A DNA stretch of 36,944 bases from Oligoflexia bacterium (lineage in GTDB: Bacteria > Bdellovibrionota > Bacteriovoracia > Bacteriovoracales > Bacteriovoracaceae), in NCBI GenBank assembly GCA_015232355.1, contig JADFZW010000041.1, positions 1 through 36,944 on the forward strand, read 5' to 3'. Below the pieces are notes generated by a model. The model saw only the letters and a list, made by a program, of their open reading frames with translations, had not been told where the DNA came from and ran no database searches. Positions 15,388 to 22,840 of this stretch are shown piece after piece (the first letter of the stretch is position 1; each line of letters starts with the position of its first letter). The translations under genes were made by a program, and so were the position numbers.

Positions 15388-15447
15388 AATACCCGACGTA
15401 CTTCATGGTTTTGAATAAATTCATTTCCATGAACCATCTCGGGTATT
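15388..15447 (-). terminator. two-part hairpin terminator with T-run
   Basis: AATACCCGA (15388-15396) pairs with TCGGGTATT (15439-15447) and TTCATGG (15402-15408) with CCATGAA (15427-15433), separated by 5x5 internal loops and an 18-nt loop. On the minus strand the stem runs into TTTTTTAG. It lies 67 bases after the Xre gene at 15514-15798, whose transcription it should end. Confidence 0.7.
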
Positions 15448-15513
15448 ACCTTTTGTATGTAAAAAGATTTTGTTAAGGGAATGTACAAATTCTGTAAATA
15501 AAGTACATTTTTG

Positions 15514-15798
15514 TTACAGATTATTTATTATTTTTTCTGCCAATCGTTTGATCTCTTTAGCAGTAGCTTTTAAATCATCGCCTACAGGAGGAGATCTGCC
15601 TCTCGCCTCAAAGAGATCATCAATATTAATTTGAAAATAGTTAGCAATATCAGAAATAATTATTTCATAATTTTTGACTTTGGCCCCGTACTCTAAGTTT
15701 CTGATGATATGATATTTTAGTGAAAGAATTTCGCTTAGCTGTCTTCTTGTAATTCCTTTTTCTAATCGCAGTTTTTCAATTCTACTACCTATATGCAT
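15514..15798 (-). CDS. Xre family helix-turn-helix regulator
   Basis: A 94-aa HTH_3 protein: IGSRIEKLRLEKGITRRQL, then SEILSLKYHIIRNLEYGAKV, and a tail with DDLFEARGR. The frame is open to an ATG at 15927, but that extension (Thr/Arg-rich, no domain) overlaps the neighbouring small gene, and AAGGA lies about nine bases before the ATG at 15798. I therefore take the shorter start. It is the second HTH regulator in the module and ends at a good terminator. Recognition helix residues differ from the 101-aa regulator, so targets should differ. Confidence 0.8.
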   Translation of the reverse strand: MHIGSRIEKLRLEKGITRRQLSEILSLKYHIIRNLEYGAKVKNYEIIISDIANYFQINIDDLFEARGRSPPVGDDLKATAKEIKRLAEKIINNL

Positions 15799-15875
15799 AT
15801 TATATTTCCTTGCTTTATTGTGGTGATAAAAAAGGGAAGAGATTTTTCTCCTCCCTAATTGATTAATTACACTCG

Positions 15876-16079
15876 TTAACCTAGTTGTGGTGGCAACCCT
15901 GATTGTTGTGAATTGTTTCCAATCCACTTCTGGTAAATGCTTGCTCCAGCATTGTTCCCAATAGACCAGACCAATCCTGTGAGAAAAGAGGTGGCAGCGA
16001 TACTACCTATCTTCATCAGAGTGTCGCTAAAACTTTGTTCTTCATTTTCCGTCTTAATGTAGCTGTTCTCATTGCTCAT
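15876..16079 (-). CDS. small Gly/Ala-rich hydrophobic protein, function unknown
   Basis: A 67-aa protein with a charged N-terminus (MSNENSYIKTENEEQS) and a moderately hydrophobic segment (KIGSIAATSFLTGLVWSIGNN, about residues 23-43) that could be one membrane helix, then a polar tail ending LPPQLG. AGGAG is 12 bases before the ATG. It precedes the Xre gene on the same strand. No family recognised. Confidence 0.5.
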   Translation of the reverse strand: MSNENSYIKTENEEQSFSDTLMKIGSIAATSFLTGLVWSIGNNAGASIYQKWIGNNSQQSGLPPQLG

Positions 16080-16163
16080 AATAAATACATCTCCTAAACA
16101 CGATTAATATTTTAGACGATAGAATAACCGCCCTTATATATCCTTATACCATAATGCACAATA

Positions 16164-16331
16164 ATGGTGAGACAAACAGCCCATTTAGAAGAAGCAGTTT
16201 ATGCAGATGTTTTTCCGATATGTTTTTGCCACAAAAATAAATTTCAAAAAATATTTTTTCCAGAAGACAAGGAAGTTCAGCAACCACTGGAGGATAGAAA
16301 AGATAAAGTTACAAGCGCAGAGAACGAATAA
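16164..16331 (+). CDS. candidate small protein, 55 aa
   Basis: An open frame from ATG at 16164 (ATG GTG AGA) to TAA at 16329-16331, encoding MVRQTAHLEEAVYADVFPIC and then a basic and acidic C-terminus (KIFFPEDKEV, KVTSAENE). It contains a C-F-C-H cluster. It lies divergent from the 67-aa gene and upstream of the tyrosine recombinase group on the same strand. There is no clear ribosome-binding site, so this could be chance. No family recognised. Confidence 0.3.
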   Translation: MVRQTAHLEEAVYADVFPICFCHKNKFQKIFFPEDKEVQQPLEDRKDKVTSAENE

Positions 16332-16380
16332 TTTTTGGTAGAAGAACTATGTAATAGAAACAACTATCCAAGGAGATGAT

Positions 16381-16584
16381 TTGAAAAATTTTAATGAGCT
16401 CTTGCCGCAGGAAAAATTAATGTTTGTTGGAAATGTTTTGGTAGTGATCGGAATTAGCATCACATCTATTGGACATCTTCTGAGTCTGATGAAGACAGGT
16501 AATTTGCCAAAGTACCCACTAAACAAATGGTCCCCGCAAGACCGGGGTGAGTACAACAACGAGAATGAATATTATTATCAATAA
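16381..16584 (+). CDS. small single-pass membrane protein upstream of the tyrosine recombinase
   Basis: A 67-aa protein starting with TTG at 16381, seven bases after AAGGAGATGAT-type ribosome-binding sequence. Residues 13-33 (LMFVGNVLVVIGISITSIGH) are a clear membrane segment; the rest is polar and ends in N/E/Y-rich residues. The recombinase gene follows after 23 bases with its own AAGGAG, so they are probably one operon. Function unknown. Confidence 0.55.
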   Translation: MKNFNELLPQEKLMFVGNVLVVIGISITSIGHLLSLMKTGNLPKYPLNKWSPQDRGEYNNENEYYYQ

Positions 16585-16607
16585 AACAAAAAAAGGAGTA
16601 ACGACAG

Positions 16608-17540
16608 ATGGAAAAAGAAACGACAGGTTTACATAATACCTCTTATGTAAACCACTTAAGGGATCACCAATTAATAAAAAAGTATTTTATTTTTTCAGTC
16701 GAGGGGCAGTCTCCCTTAACGATCAAGAGCAAGGAGTATGATTTAAAAAAATTCTTGAATTACTACAGTGAGAACAAAGGACACGATGATTTTAGTAAAT
16801 GGCATCCAATCAACACACGTGAATTCATAGAAGAACTAAAGAGAGAGGGATATTCTCCAAGCACAATAAATCGAATGTTTGCCTCTCTTAAAAGTTTTGC
16901 AAATTTCTTATTAGAGGAGAAGATCGTTGATCACAACCCCACTAAAAATATAAAGCAACTGCAATTGCCAGCATCAACACCAAAGAGAGTTGAAGACGAT
17001 GAGTGGGAAATATTAAAAAAAGTTGCAGAAGAGCTTGTCGATAAATCCACAGAACATTATCGAAATTATATTTTACTTCGTTTGCTCGATGCCAGTGGAT
17101 TACGAATTAGTGAAGTACTAGGATTGCGTGTGGGGAATTTCAGAGGAGATCAAAATCGTTTGTGCTGGGTCTATTGCAAAGGTGGCAAAGTCAGAGATGT
17201 TCTTATCTCTCAAGAATGCTCTAAACTATTGCAAGATTTTGTTCAATCTAGAAAGTTAGGAGAAAGAGATCTGATCTTTACCAATTATCAAGGAGGAGCA
17301 CTATCTCGTGTTGGAGCTGCAAAGATACTAAACAACATTGCTGAATTAGCTAGTAAACGATTGGGAAGAACAATAACTCTTCATGCTCATCGTTTGCGTC
17401 ACATGCATGCATTCAAATGCAAAATAAAAATGGGAGAAGCATGGACAATTGAACGGCTTGGCCATAGCGGATTTAACTATCTTAATCGTTATACAACTAT
17501 TGATTCAAAAAGAGAGCAGGAACTTATTAACACCTTATAG
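16608..17540 (+). CDS. tyrosine recombinase, XerC/XerD-like integrase
   Basis: A 310-aa site-specific recombinase. The N-terminal SAM-like core-binding domain (about residues 20-110) includes SPSTINRMFASLKSF. The catalytic domain has the complete set: R166 (SGLRISEVLGLRV), K194 (KGGKVRD), H261-x-x-R264 (HAHRLRHMHA), H286 (LGHSG) and nucleophile Y295 (NRYT). Length and motifs match Xer/phage integrases that resolve dimers or integrate elements. AAGGAG precedes the ATG by nine bases. It is the third recombinase in the window and the only tyrosine type, and it is far from the serine recombinases, so it may belong to the replication element itself (for example for dimer resolution). Confidence 0.94.
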   Translation: MEKETTGLHNTSYVNHLRDHQLIKKYFIFSVEGQSPLTIKSKEYDLKKFLNYYSENKGHDDFSKWHPINTREFIEELKREGYSPSTINRMFASLKSFANFLLEEKIVDHNPTKNIKQLQLPASTPKRVEDDEWEILKKVAEELVDKSTEHYRNYILLRLLDASGLRISEVLGLRVGNFRGDQNRLCWVYCKGGKVRDVLISQECSKLLQDFVQSRKLGERDLIFTNYQGGALSRVGAAKILNNIAELASKRLGRTITLHAHRLRHMHAFKCKIKMGEAWTIERLGHSGFNYLNRYTTIDSKREQELINTL

Positions 17541-17553
17541 AAGGAGATTACGA

Positions 17554-17853
17554 ATGATTCCAGAAAAAATTAAAAACATGATCCCACCATTAAGGGCCAC
17601 AGCGTTTGATAAAGATCCAATAGTCTATGCTAAATTGTTTCATCCACTTAGCAAGTGCCAATGGTATATCACTGAATATGATCAGATGGAAGATTTATGC
17701 TTTGGATTAGTTGCGGCTTTTGAAAATGAAATCGGATACTTTTCTTTGCAAGAATTACGAGAAATTAATGTTGGTGGTTTACCAATAGAGATTGATAGGT
17801 TTTGGAAGCCAACTCCGCTTTCAATAGTGAAGGCCGCTATTAAAAATAGATGA
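17554..17853 (+). CDS. DUF2958 family protein
   Basis: A 99-aa protein with the signature of DUF2958, a small family common on plasmids and integrative elements: IPPLRATA, VYAKLFHPLSKCQWYITEYD, LCFGLVAAFENEIGYFSLQEL and IEIDRFWKPTPLS. Biochemical function is not known. The start at 17554 is set by AAGGAG eight bases upstream and 13 bases after the recombinase stop; an ORF extension to 17449 overlaps the recombinase and is ignored. It is followed by a strong terminator. Its presence supports a plasmid or ICE-like origin for this module. Confidence 0.8.
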   Translation: MIPEKIKNMIPPLRATAFDKDPIVYAKLFHPLSKCQWYITEYDQMEDLCFGLVAAFENEIGYFSLQELREINVGGLPIEIDRFWKPTPLSIVKAAIKNR

Positions 17854-17864
17854 TGAATTAAATT

Positions 17865-17902
17865 AAAAGCGGATACAGAAATTTAACTGTATCCGCTTTT
17901 TC
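17865..17902. terminator. bidirectional rho-independent terminator
   Basis: AAAAGCGGATACAG (17865-17878) pairs perfectly with CTGTATCCGCTTTT (17887-17900) around an 8-nt loop, with A-runs on one side and T-runs on the other. It lies between the convergent ends of the DUF2958 gene and the minus-strand gene at 17921 and should stop transcription both ways. It marks the boundary between the replication module and the peptide locus. Confidence 0.9.
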
Positions 17903-17920
17903 CCTTCCCCAAATATTAAT

Positions 17921-18706
17921 TTACAAAAAGAAAGTGTTATCTACTTTTGTTTTTTTACTATCAATTTCAAATGCTCCCCAGAGAGGCATCCATGAATCTC
18001 GATATAATACTAAATTATAAGCAAGAGGAGATGCAAATCTTGGATAATTCTCTCCAAATGGTACATGAACAACCCTATAGGTAAATAACCCATAATCAAT
18101 AATACTTTGTAAAATATGTGAGTAAGGTACATCAAAAAATTGAAAATTATCCCACCATCCAGGTGAATATGAAAAATTTGAAATTATAATGGCGGACATC
18201 TTATATTTTTGTAATAGATTCTTTAATGCAGATAAAACTTCTTTTATTTTATCTTCATGTTTTTCATAATCGTAACCAACATTTGTTTTTAAAAAACCCA
18301 TTAATGAATTAATAACGATTACTCGAAGACCACATTGTGTTTTTAAATTACTTAAAGCTGTTTCTAATGTTTCCAAAGATAGTTTTGTATAGGCAGTATC
18401 GGAGTTGAAATTTTCTTTAAACATCCAAACATCATGATCTGTGTTTAATTCTAAACCTGAGTCAGTAATATTTATTTCATGATCAGTGTAATTTATAAGC
18501 AATGTGGAATTTCGTGTATGTAAAACAGATTTAAGGACTGAATACGCCACCTTGTTATTTATAACGTATTCGGCACCACCAACAACGCAAATACAACTTT
18601 TTTTGGTAAGTGCTTGGGTTATGGCATCTATTATATATGCCGTAGTAGATCTATTTTTATTTCTAAAGGTGGATGTCCAATAATTATTATTAGCTTCGAT
18701 CAACAT
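17921..18706 (-). CDS. RecA/DnaB-fold-like protein without Walker A
   Basis: A 261-aa protein. The region LRVIVINSLMGFLK followed by EVLSALKNLLQKYKMSAIIISNFSY resembles the Walker B strand, helix and S-Q-like strand of DnaB, KaiC and RepA-type ATPases. The place expected for Walker A (ICVVGGAEYVINNKVAYSVL) has no GKT/S. The C-terminus ends in a hydrophobic-aromatic stretch. I use the second ATG (18706), which has GAGAG six bases upstream; the ATG at 18712 is also possible. It is downstream of the peptide-locus operon on the same strand (about 110-base gap), so it could belong either to that operon or to the element. Its architecture parallels the protein at 11705-12493, though I see no clear sequence identity. 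Confidence 0.5.
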   Translation of the reverse strand: MLIEANNNYWTSTFRNKNRSTTAYIIDAITQALTKKSCICVVGGAEYVINNKVAYSVLKSVLHTRNSTLLINYTDHEINITDSGLELNTDHDVWMFKENFNSDTAYTKLSLETLETALSNLKTQCGLRVIVINSLMGFLKTNVGYDYEKHEDKIKEVLSALKNLLQKYKMSAIIISNFSYSPGWWDNFQFFDVPYSHILQSIIDYGLFTYRVVHVPFGENYPRFASPLAYNLVLYRDSWMPLWGAFEIDSKKTKVDNTFFL

Positions 18707-18815
18707 AAACATCTCTCTTGTGATTTTGTTATTTATAGAATAATGAGATGATTATATTATGAAACCAACTATATATGAACAGATAAGATGACCTTGCTAA
18801 AAAATTATAGAATTT

Positions 18816-19391
18816 TTATTTTTTACCTTTAATAATTTTGCCCTCTACACGAGCACCCTTCTCAACAACAACTTCTGCATCTGCTTGCTCAACAACAACA
18901 TCTCCGTGTACCACTGTTTTTCCCTCTAAATAAACATACTGCTTTTTCTTTTCACCATCTTCTTTAACGAGGAGACTGGCTAGTTCGGAATCTTTAAATG
19001 TACATTTCTTAGCAGTAATCACTAACTGTGAATTAAACTTACATCTTTTGCACTCAACAGGACCAACTAGCAATAATTCTTTTTCTACATTCAAATCGGT
19101 CGCTTCAAATGGACCAACAACCTTACCAGAATTAATAACTATTCCCGTGGCCTTTAACGGTCCAATTAAGTTAACACTTCCTTGGATTTTACAATTATTT
19201 TTTAATTCAGAAGGGCCGACAACCTTTAAATCTTCTTCTATGATAACATTATTAAGTTTAGCCGTTCCCATAATGTTCAAAGATTTATATGTTTGATCAT
19301 TTAACGATATATTTCCCATCATAGATTCCATAGCGGATACTCCATTAGTAATTGAAAAAAGTAATATTATTATTAGTTTTAAAATATTCAT
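18816..19391 (-). CDS. secreted bactofilin-like beta-solenoid protein
   Basis: A 191-aa protein with a signal peptide (MNILKLIIILLFSITNGVSA, cleavage after A20 likely). The mature part is built of short beta repeats in which VGP or IGP recurs (VVGPSELKN, LIGPLKATG, VVGPFEATD, LVGPVECKR), spaced about 20 residues, followed by EGKTVVHGDVVVEQ and VVEKGARVEGKII. This is the pattern of bactofilins and other right-handed beta-solenoids, but with export. AGGAG lies six bases before the ATG, 27 bases after the ABC exporter gene, so it is very probably in the peptide operon. It could be a surface receptor, an immunity or a scaffold protein; which one cannot be told. Confidence 0.7.
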   Translation of the reverse strand: MNILKLIIILLFSITNGVSAMESMMGNISLNDQTYKSLNIMGTAKLNNVIIEEDLKVVGPSELKNNCKIQGSVNLIGPLKATGIVINSGKVVGPFEATDLNVEKELLLVGPVECKRCKFNSQLVITAKKCTFKDSELASLLVKEDGEKKKQYVYLEGKTVVHGDVVVEQADAEVVVEKGARVEGKIIKGKK

Positions 19392-19418
19392 GTTTGCTCC
19401 TAAAATTAAATCTCATAT

Positions 19419-21041
19419 TTATTTAGCATTATTCTTGATCTCATGTACAACAAAAGTAGGGTCAGATAAAATTCTATCAGTGATATCATGACTAATCATA
19501 CAGACCACGCCCTTTATCTCCTTTACTGCATTTAGGATTTTATCAATATAATAAGGAGATAGATTTGCCAATGGCTCATCTAAGAGCAATACTTTTGGTC
19601 TTAGTAGTACGCCCCTAATGACTGATAATATCTTTCTTTGGCCAGTAGATAGATGTTCAGCATTCTTCTTTTTGTTTTTATTTAAAGAAATGTAATCAAT
19701 CTGAAAATCCTCTAAGACCTTTACAATATCTTCTTCTGATTTTCCAGTCATTAATTTTAAATCACTTAGAATATCCCCTGTATAGAAATAGTGATCATCT
19801 GGAAGAATAGTCACAACATCATTTCTGGTTAGTTTAGAACCATTACCAGCAACGATGGCCCCATCATTGGCCCTTAAGCTACCATTGATTAAATTGAAAA
19901 GAGTGGATTTACCAATTCCATTTCCACCTTTTATCACATGGACATTGGAATTGCTTAACTCTAGAGAGAAGTTGTTGAATATGTTTTTAGTACCTTCATA
20001 GGAGAAAGAGACTTTGTTTACAACCACTTTATCAATATCTGTAATTGCTTTAGACTGATCCGTTTCTTCCGGTCTTATGCTCATAAAATCTGCAAAATAT
20101 TCCTGCTGCAATTCAAATTCATTACGCTTCTCTATCACACTTGTGATACTTTCTATGGTTGATTTGAAAACATTTAAAATTAAAAAGTATGTTATTATAT
20201 GGGAGTAACTCACATGCCCCATGCTGATTAAGAGAATTGACGATACTCCGATAATGCCAACGATTAAGTAAGTTAATAACTTTTTTAAATTGCCGGCCAT
20301 AATTAAAAATAAAAACCTATCATAAAGAGCTTTTAAGAAATTCTCATAGGTAGAGATGCTGTCATCAATAATCCGTTGATTGGCATGCAGATTTGAAATA
20401 TCGTTGTACTTGCTAATGTTATAGACATATTTCGAGGAGAGCTCTCCGGCCGCTTGACGATATTTTAAAATATATTTTTTTTGCTTTCTCTTAACAACTT
20501 CGGAGTAAAACAGAGTCAGGAGTAGAATACATGTTACCGCTAGTAGATATTGTGATAATAGATAAATATAAGCGATACAGGAAGCAGCAACCAATACATC
20601 CCTAAGGGCATCGACATAGTATCTGGCATAGTCACAAATTTTATCTAGCTCAGAGAATTTTATTTGTATCTCCCCAATAGTCATCTTCTTCATCTGCTCT
20701 TTGGACGAAGAAAAAAGTTTTTTAAAAACTTTAGCGTAAATCTCTCTCTCTATATTCACACATATTTTGGCCGAAAATAGCTCGTACAGGAGATTAAGAA
20801 ATAAATAGAGCAAGGCAAATGAGCAAATTATGATTATGGTTTTATCTTGCGCGATCAAATAAGGAGTAGTCATCTTACTAGATATTTCATTTATATTTTG
20901 AACGAAGAGGCCACCGATGTACGGAAATCCCAGCGCCGACAGACCCGTCGCTATAGTTAGAAGCAAATAGGTGACGGCCATATACCTCTTGTAGTTAATC
21001 ATCTTAAAAGCAAATTTGTATAAGTTAATTAGTTTTTGCAT
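19419..21041 (-). CDS. ABC exporter (membrane and ATPase domains fused), peptide locus
   Basis: A 540-aa half-transporter. The first 300 residues hold about six membrane segments (for example VTYLLLTIATGL, TIIIICSFALLYLFLNL, LVAASCIAYIYLLSQYLLAV, YLIVGIIGVSSILLI). The ATPase domain has Walker A GGNGIGKST (372-380), signature LSTGQRK (464-470), Walker B VLLLDEP (484-490) and H-loop SHD (517-519). The usual Q-loop glutamine is not evident (ILPDDHYFY), which is unusual. No C39 peptidase domain is fused, so leader removal needs another protease. Its start overlaps the radical SAM gene by 17 bases. Next to that maturase and two precursor-like peptides, it most likely exports the modified product. 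Confidence 0.9.
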   Translation of the reverse strand: MQKLINLYKFAFKMINYKRYMAVTYLLLTIATGLSALGFPYIGGLFVQNINEISSKMTTPYLIAQDKTIIIICSFALLYLFLNLLYELFSAKICVNIEREIYAKVFKKLFSSSKEQMKKMTIGEIQIKFSELDKICDYARYYVDALRDVLVAASCIAYIYLLSQYLLAVTCILLLTLFYSEVVKRKQKKYILKYRQAAGELSSKYVYNISKYNDISNLHANQRIIDDSISTYENFLKALYDRFLFLIMAGNLKKLLTYLIVGIIGVSSILLISMGHVSYSHIITYFLILNVFKSTIESITSVIEKRNEFELQQEYFADFMSIRPEETDQSKAITDIDKVVVNKVSFSYEGTKNIFNNFSLELSNSNVHVIKGGNGIGKSTLFNLINGSLRANDGAIVAGNGSKLTRNDVVTILPDDHYFYTGDILSDLKLMTGKSEEDIVKVLEDFQIDYISLNKNKKKNAEHLSTGQRKILSVIRGVLLRPKVLLLDEPLANLSPYYIDKILNAVKEIKGVVCMISHDITDRILSDPTFVVHEIKNNAK

Positions 21042-22296
21042 TGTTGTTCTTCCTCTTGGTATGAAATTGCATTAACCCTGGAATTATATATTTAAAAAAT
21101 GAGCAACTATCCTTGTTCATATCTCGTAGCAACTTACAACCACCATAGCAAAAAGGAAGGGCATCGCAATTTTTGCATTCTTCTCTCTCAGTAGCACAAG
21201 TTCCCAATCGAGCATTGTTATCTTGAACGGATTTAAAACCATTATTGATATGTCCTAATGCCTCTCCATGAGAGACACTACATTGCCCGAATGTACCATC
21301 TGGATTAATAACAAATCCATTCTTGCTCATCATAGTGCAAAAGCTATCTCTAGAGGGAAACGGGATCGGGAATCCATACTCATCCAACTTTTTATAAACT
21401 TCCAGGAGATGCTCTGCAAATTCTTTCCTGTCTCTAAAAAACGTATTGTCATCTTGTATGTCTGAGTAATCAACCGCCTCATTCAGTGCGATTGATATTT
21501 TACCATTACCTTTATTGTTTTTAAGTTCCTTCAACTCCGTTAAAAGAGTATCAAGATTATTGTAATTATTTTTTGTGATGTTAATTCTTACCGCCACCTC
21601 TGCGCCAGCATCTAACAATAATTTTATGTTACTCAAGATTATAGAGTAACTTCCCCTTCCATCTTTAGTTATCCTCTGCTTATTATGGATATCTGGATTT
21701 CCATCAATAGTTATTTGATAAGTGTTTATCTTGTCACTTATTAGTTGCTCAATTTTATCTTTAGTTATTGCATATCCATTAGTAGTAATAGCGTACTCTA
21801 CATTGCTAATTTCATGTTGTTTGATCAACTCTACAAAATATTTAATTTTGGACATGCTAAGAGTAGGTTCTCCACCGAAAAAGTGGATTAATATTTTTTT
21901 TGCATCGACTATCTCATCTTTAATTGTCGTTGCAATCTTGCCTAAAATCTCATTGGTTATTTCTGTATTTTTAGAATGGTCTTGGTAGCAATAGACACAT
22001 TGTAAATTGCATCTATTATTCATTACTAAACAAATATCAAATTCCTTGTCGGCCCCATCCCTTAATTTTTGATATTTGTTTATGACCTCCTTCAATTCGT
22101 CATGATCTGTATTGACGATAAAACCTCTCTCCTGCAAGAAATCTTTCATTTCAGTTTCGTGGCCATCACAATATCGTTTATCATTTATCTTTTTTAAATG
22201 TTCATTATCGACGAATGATAGGTTGAGAGAGGCGCTGTTAAAAAGCAAATGCCCATCTTCGTAAGGTATATACTGATTATATTTTGATTCTTGCAT
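21025..22296 (-). CDS. radical SAM/SPASM peptide maturase
   Basis: A 423-aa radical SAM enzyme. The CNLQCVYC motif (C96, C100, C103) binds the SAM-cleaving [4Fe-4S] cluster, and GGEP (141-144) follows. The C-terminal SPASM region has cysteines at about 320, 339, 367, 374, 377, 383, 387 and 398 (CKNCDALPFCYGGC among them), enough for two auxiliary clusters. This domain order is that of RiPP maturases that crosslink or otherwise alter side chains of a precursor peptide. Residues 1-85 may recognise the leader but do not match an RRE that I can identify. A GAGG site precedes the ATG. A terminator separates it from two upstream precursor genes, consistent with more peptide than enzyme being made. 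The reaction is unknown. Confidence 0.92.
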   Translation of the reverse strand: MQESKYNQYIPYEDGHLLFNSASLNLSFVDNEHLKKINDKRYCDGHETEMKDFLQERGFIVNTDHDELKEVINKYQKLRDGADKEFDICLVMNNRCNLQCVYCYQDHSKNTEITNEILGKIATTIKDEIVDAKKILIHFFGGEPTLSMSKIKYFVELIKQHEISNVEYAITTNGYAITKDKIEQLISDKINTYQITIDGNPDIHNKQRITKDGRGSYSIILSNIKLLLDAGAEVAVRINITKNNYNNLDTLLTELKELKNNKGNGKISIALNEAVDYSDIQDDNTFFRDRKEFAEHLLEVYKKLDEYGFPIPFPSRDSFCTMMSKNGFVINPDGTFGQCSVSHGEALGHINNGFKSVQDNNARLGTCATEREECKNCDALPFCYGGCKLLRDMNKDSCSFFKYIIPGLMQFHTKRKNNNAKTN

Positions 22297-22320
22297 ACAA
22301 ATGACCTCAGGGTTAATTTA

Positions 22321-22363
22321 AAAAAAAAGAAGGAAGAGTAATAAAACACTTCTCTTCCTTCTT
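22321..22363 (-). terminator. strong rho-independent terminator between precursors and maturase
   Basis: AAGAAGGAAGAG (22327-22338) and CTCTTCCTTCTT (22352-22363) form a perfect 12-bp stem with a 13-nt loop. On the minus strand the hairpin runs into a T-run (complement of 22321-22328). It follows the second precursor gene by 18 bases and precedes the maturase, so partial readthrough would keep enzyme below precursor levels, as in many RiPP loci. Confidence 0.85.
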
Positions 22364-22380
22364 AATTTAATTGAATGAAA

Positions 22381-22464
22381 CTAATTATTACTGCCAACTC
22401 CGCAGCAACAGTTAATTCCACCAGCACTTTTTTCTAGTTCACAAACTTTGATTACATCTTTCAT
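22381..22464 (-). CDS. candidate RiPP precursor peptide B (INCCCG core)
   Basis: A 27-aa ORF: leader MKDVIKVCELEKSAGG, then core INCCCGVGSNN. GGGAG lies nine bases before the ATG. The upstream peptide A has the same MKDV start and the same INCCCG.G core with NN end, while the middles differ, a pattern of two paralogous precursors with a conserved modified region. Both are directly upstream of a radical SAM/SPASM enzyme and an ABC exporter. Three adjacent cysteines suggest thioether crosslinks, thiazoline-type rings or metal binding, none of which can be decided here. I do not recognise this core from a described class. Confidence 0.85.
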   Translation of the reverse strand: MKDVIKVCELEKSAGGINCCCGVGSNN

Positions 22465-22484
22465 TTTGATTTACTCCCATTAAA

Positions 22485-22571
22485 TTAGTTGTTAAGGCCG
22501 CCTTTTCCGCAGCAACAGTTAATACTTTTTGTTGTTCCTACAATTTCACTTTTAGTTAATACATCTTTCAT
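22485..22571 (-). CDS. candidate RiPP precursor peptide A (INCCCG core)
   Basis: A 28-aa ORF: leader MKDVLTKSEIVGTTKS, then core INCCCGKGGLNN. GAGGAG lies six bases before the ATG, a strong site. It precedes peptide B by 20 bases and shares its first four residues, the INCCCG block and the terminal NN. Core DNA is also conserved (ATTAACTGTTGCTGCGGA in both), so duplication is recent or selection strong. It is the first well-supported gene after the sigma-54 promoter at 22841-22856, with a leader of about 260 bases. Confidence 0.87.
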   Translation of the reverse strand: MKDVLTKSEIVGTTKSINCCCGKGGLNN

Positions 22572-22595
22572 TGTTACTCCTCAAAAAGGTAAAAT

Positions 22596-22697
22596 TTATA
22601 AAATGGTGTTCTTTTCCACCTGTTTAAACTTAACTAAAATTTCAGAGCGGTAATTCGATATAGAGGAGAGAGGATTTTTCTCTAAGTAAATTTCCAT
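22596..22697 (-). CDS. possible 33-aa ORF upstream of the precursors
   Basis: An open frame starting MEIYLEKNPL and ending QVEKNTIL, ending 24 bases before precursor A. Composition is protein-like, and it lies within the transcript predicted from the sigma-54 promoter. No ribosome-binding site is visible. It could be a leader peptide, an extra factor of the peptide system or chance. Confidence 0.25.
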   Translation of the reverse strand: MEIYLEKNPLSSISNYRSEILVKFKQVEKNTIL

Positions 22698-22771
22698 TTC
22701 AAAAATTTTAGTCAAACAAATATTATTAATTATCTCTATTCAAGATGTGACGCTATCGACTGTTTTTTCAA

Positions 22772-22795
22772 TCATCTCATCTATTTGTGAGATGA
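22772..22795. promoter_or_regulatory. perfect 8-bp inverted repeat in the leader of the peptide operon
   Basis: TCATCTCA (22772-22779) and TGAGATGA (22788-22795) are inverted around eight bases. It lies 35-58 bases downstream of the predicted start of the sigma-54 transcript on the minus strand. It may be an RNA hairpin or a regulator site. Confidence 0.4.
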
Positions 22796-22840
22796 AAGCG
22801 CCAGTAACCTATTCAACACCTGTTTTCTAAGTTCTATAGA

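Noticed and set aside
15799..15927. N-terminal extension of the Xre regulator
   Set aside because: It overlaps the neighbouring small gene, carries no domain, and the ATG at 15798 has its own ribosome-binding site at the natural start of the HTH domain.
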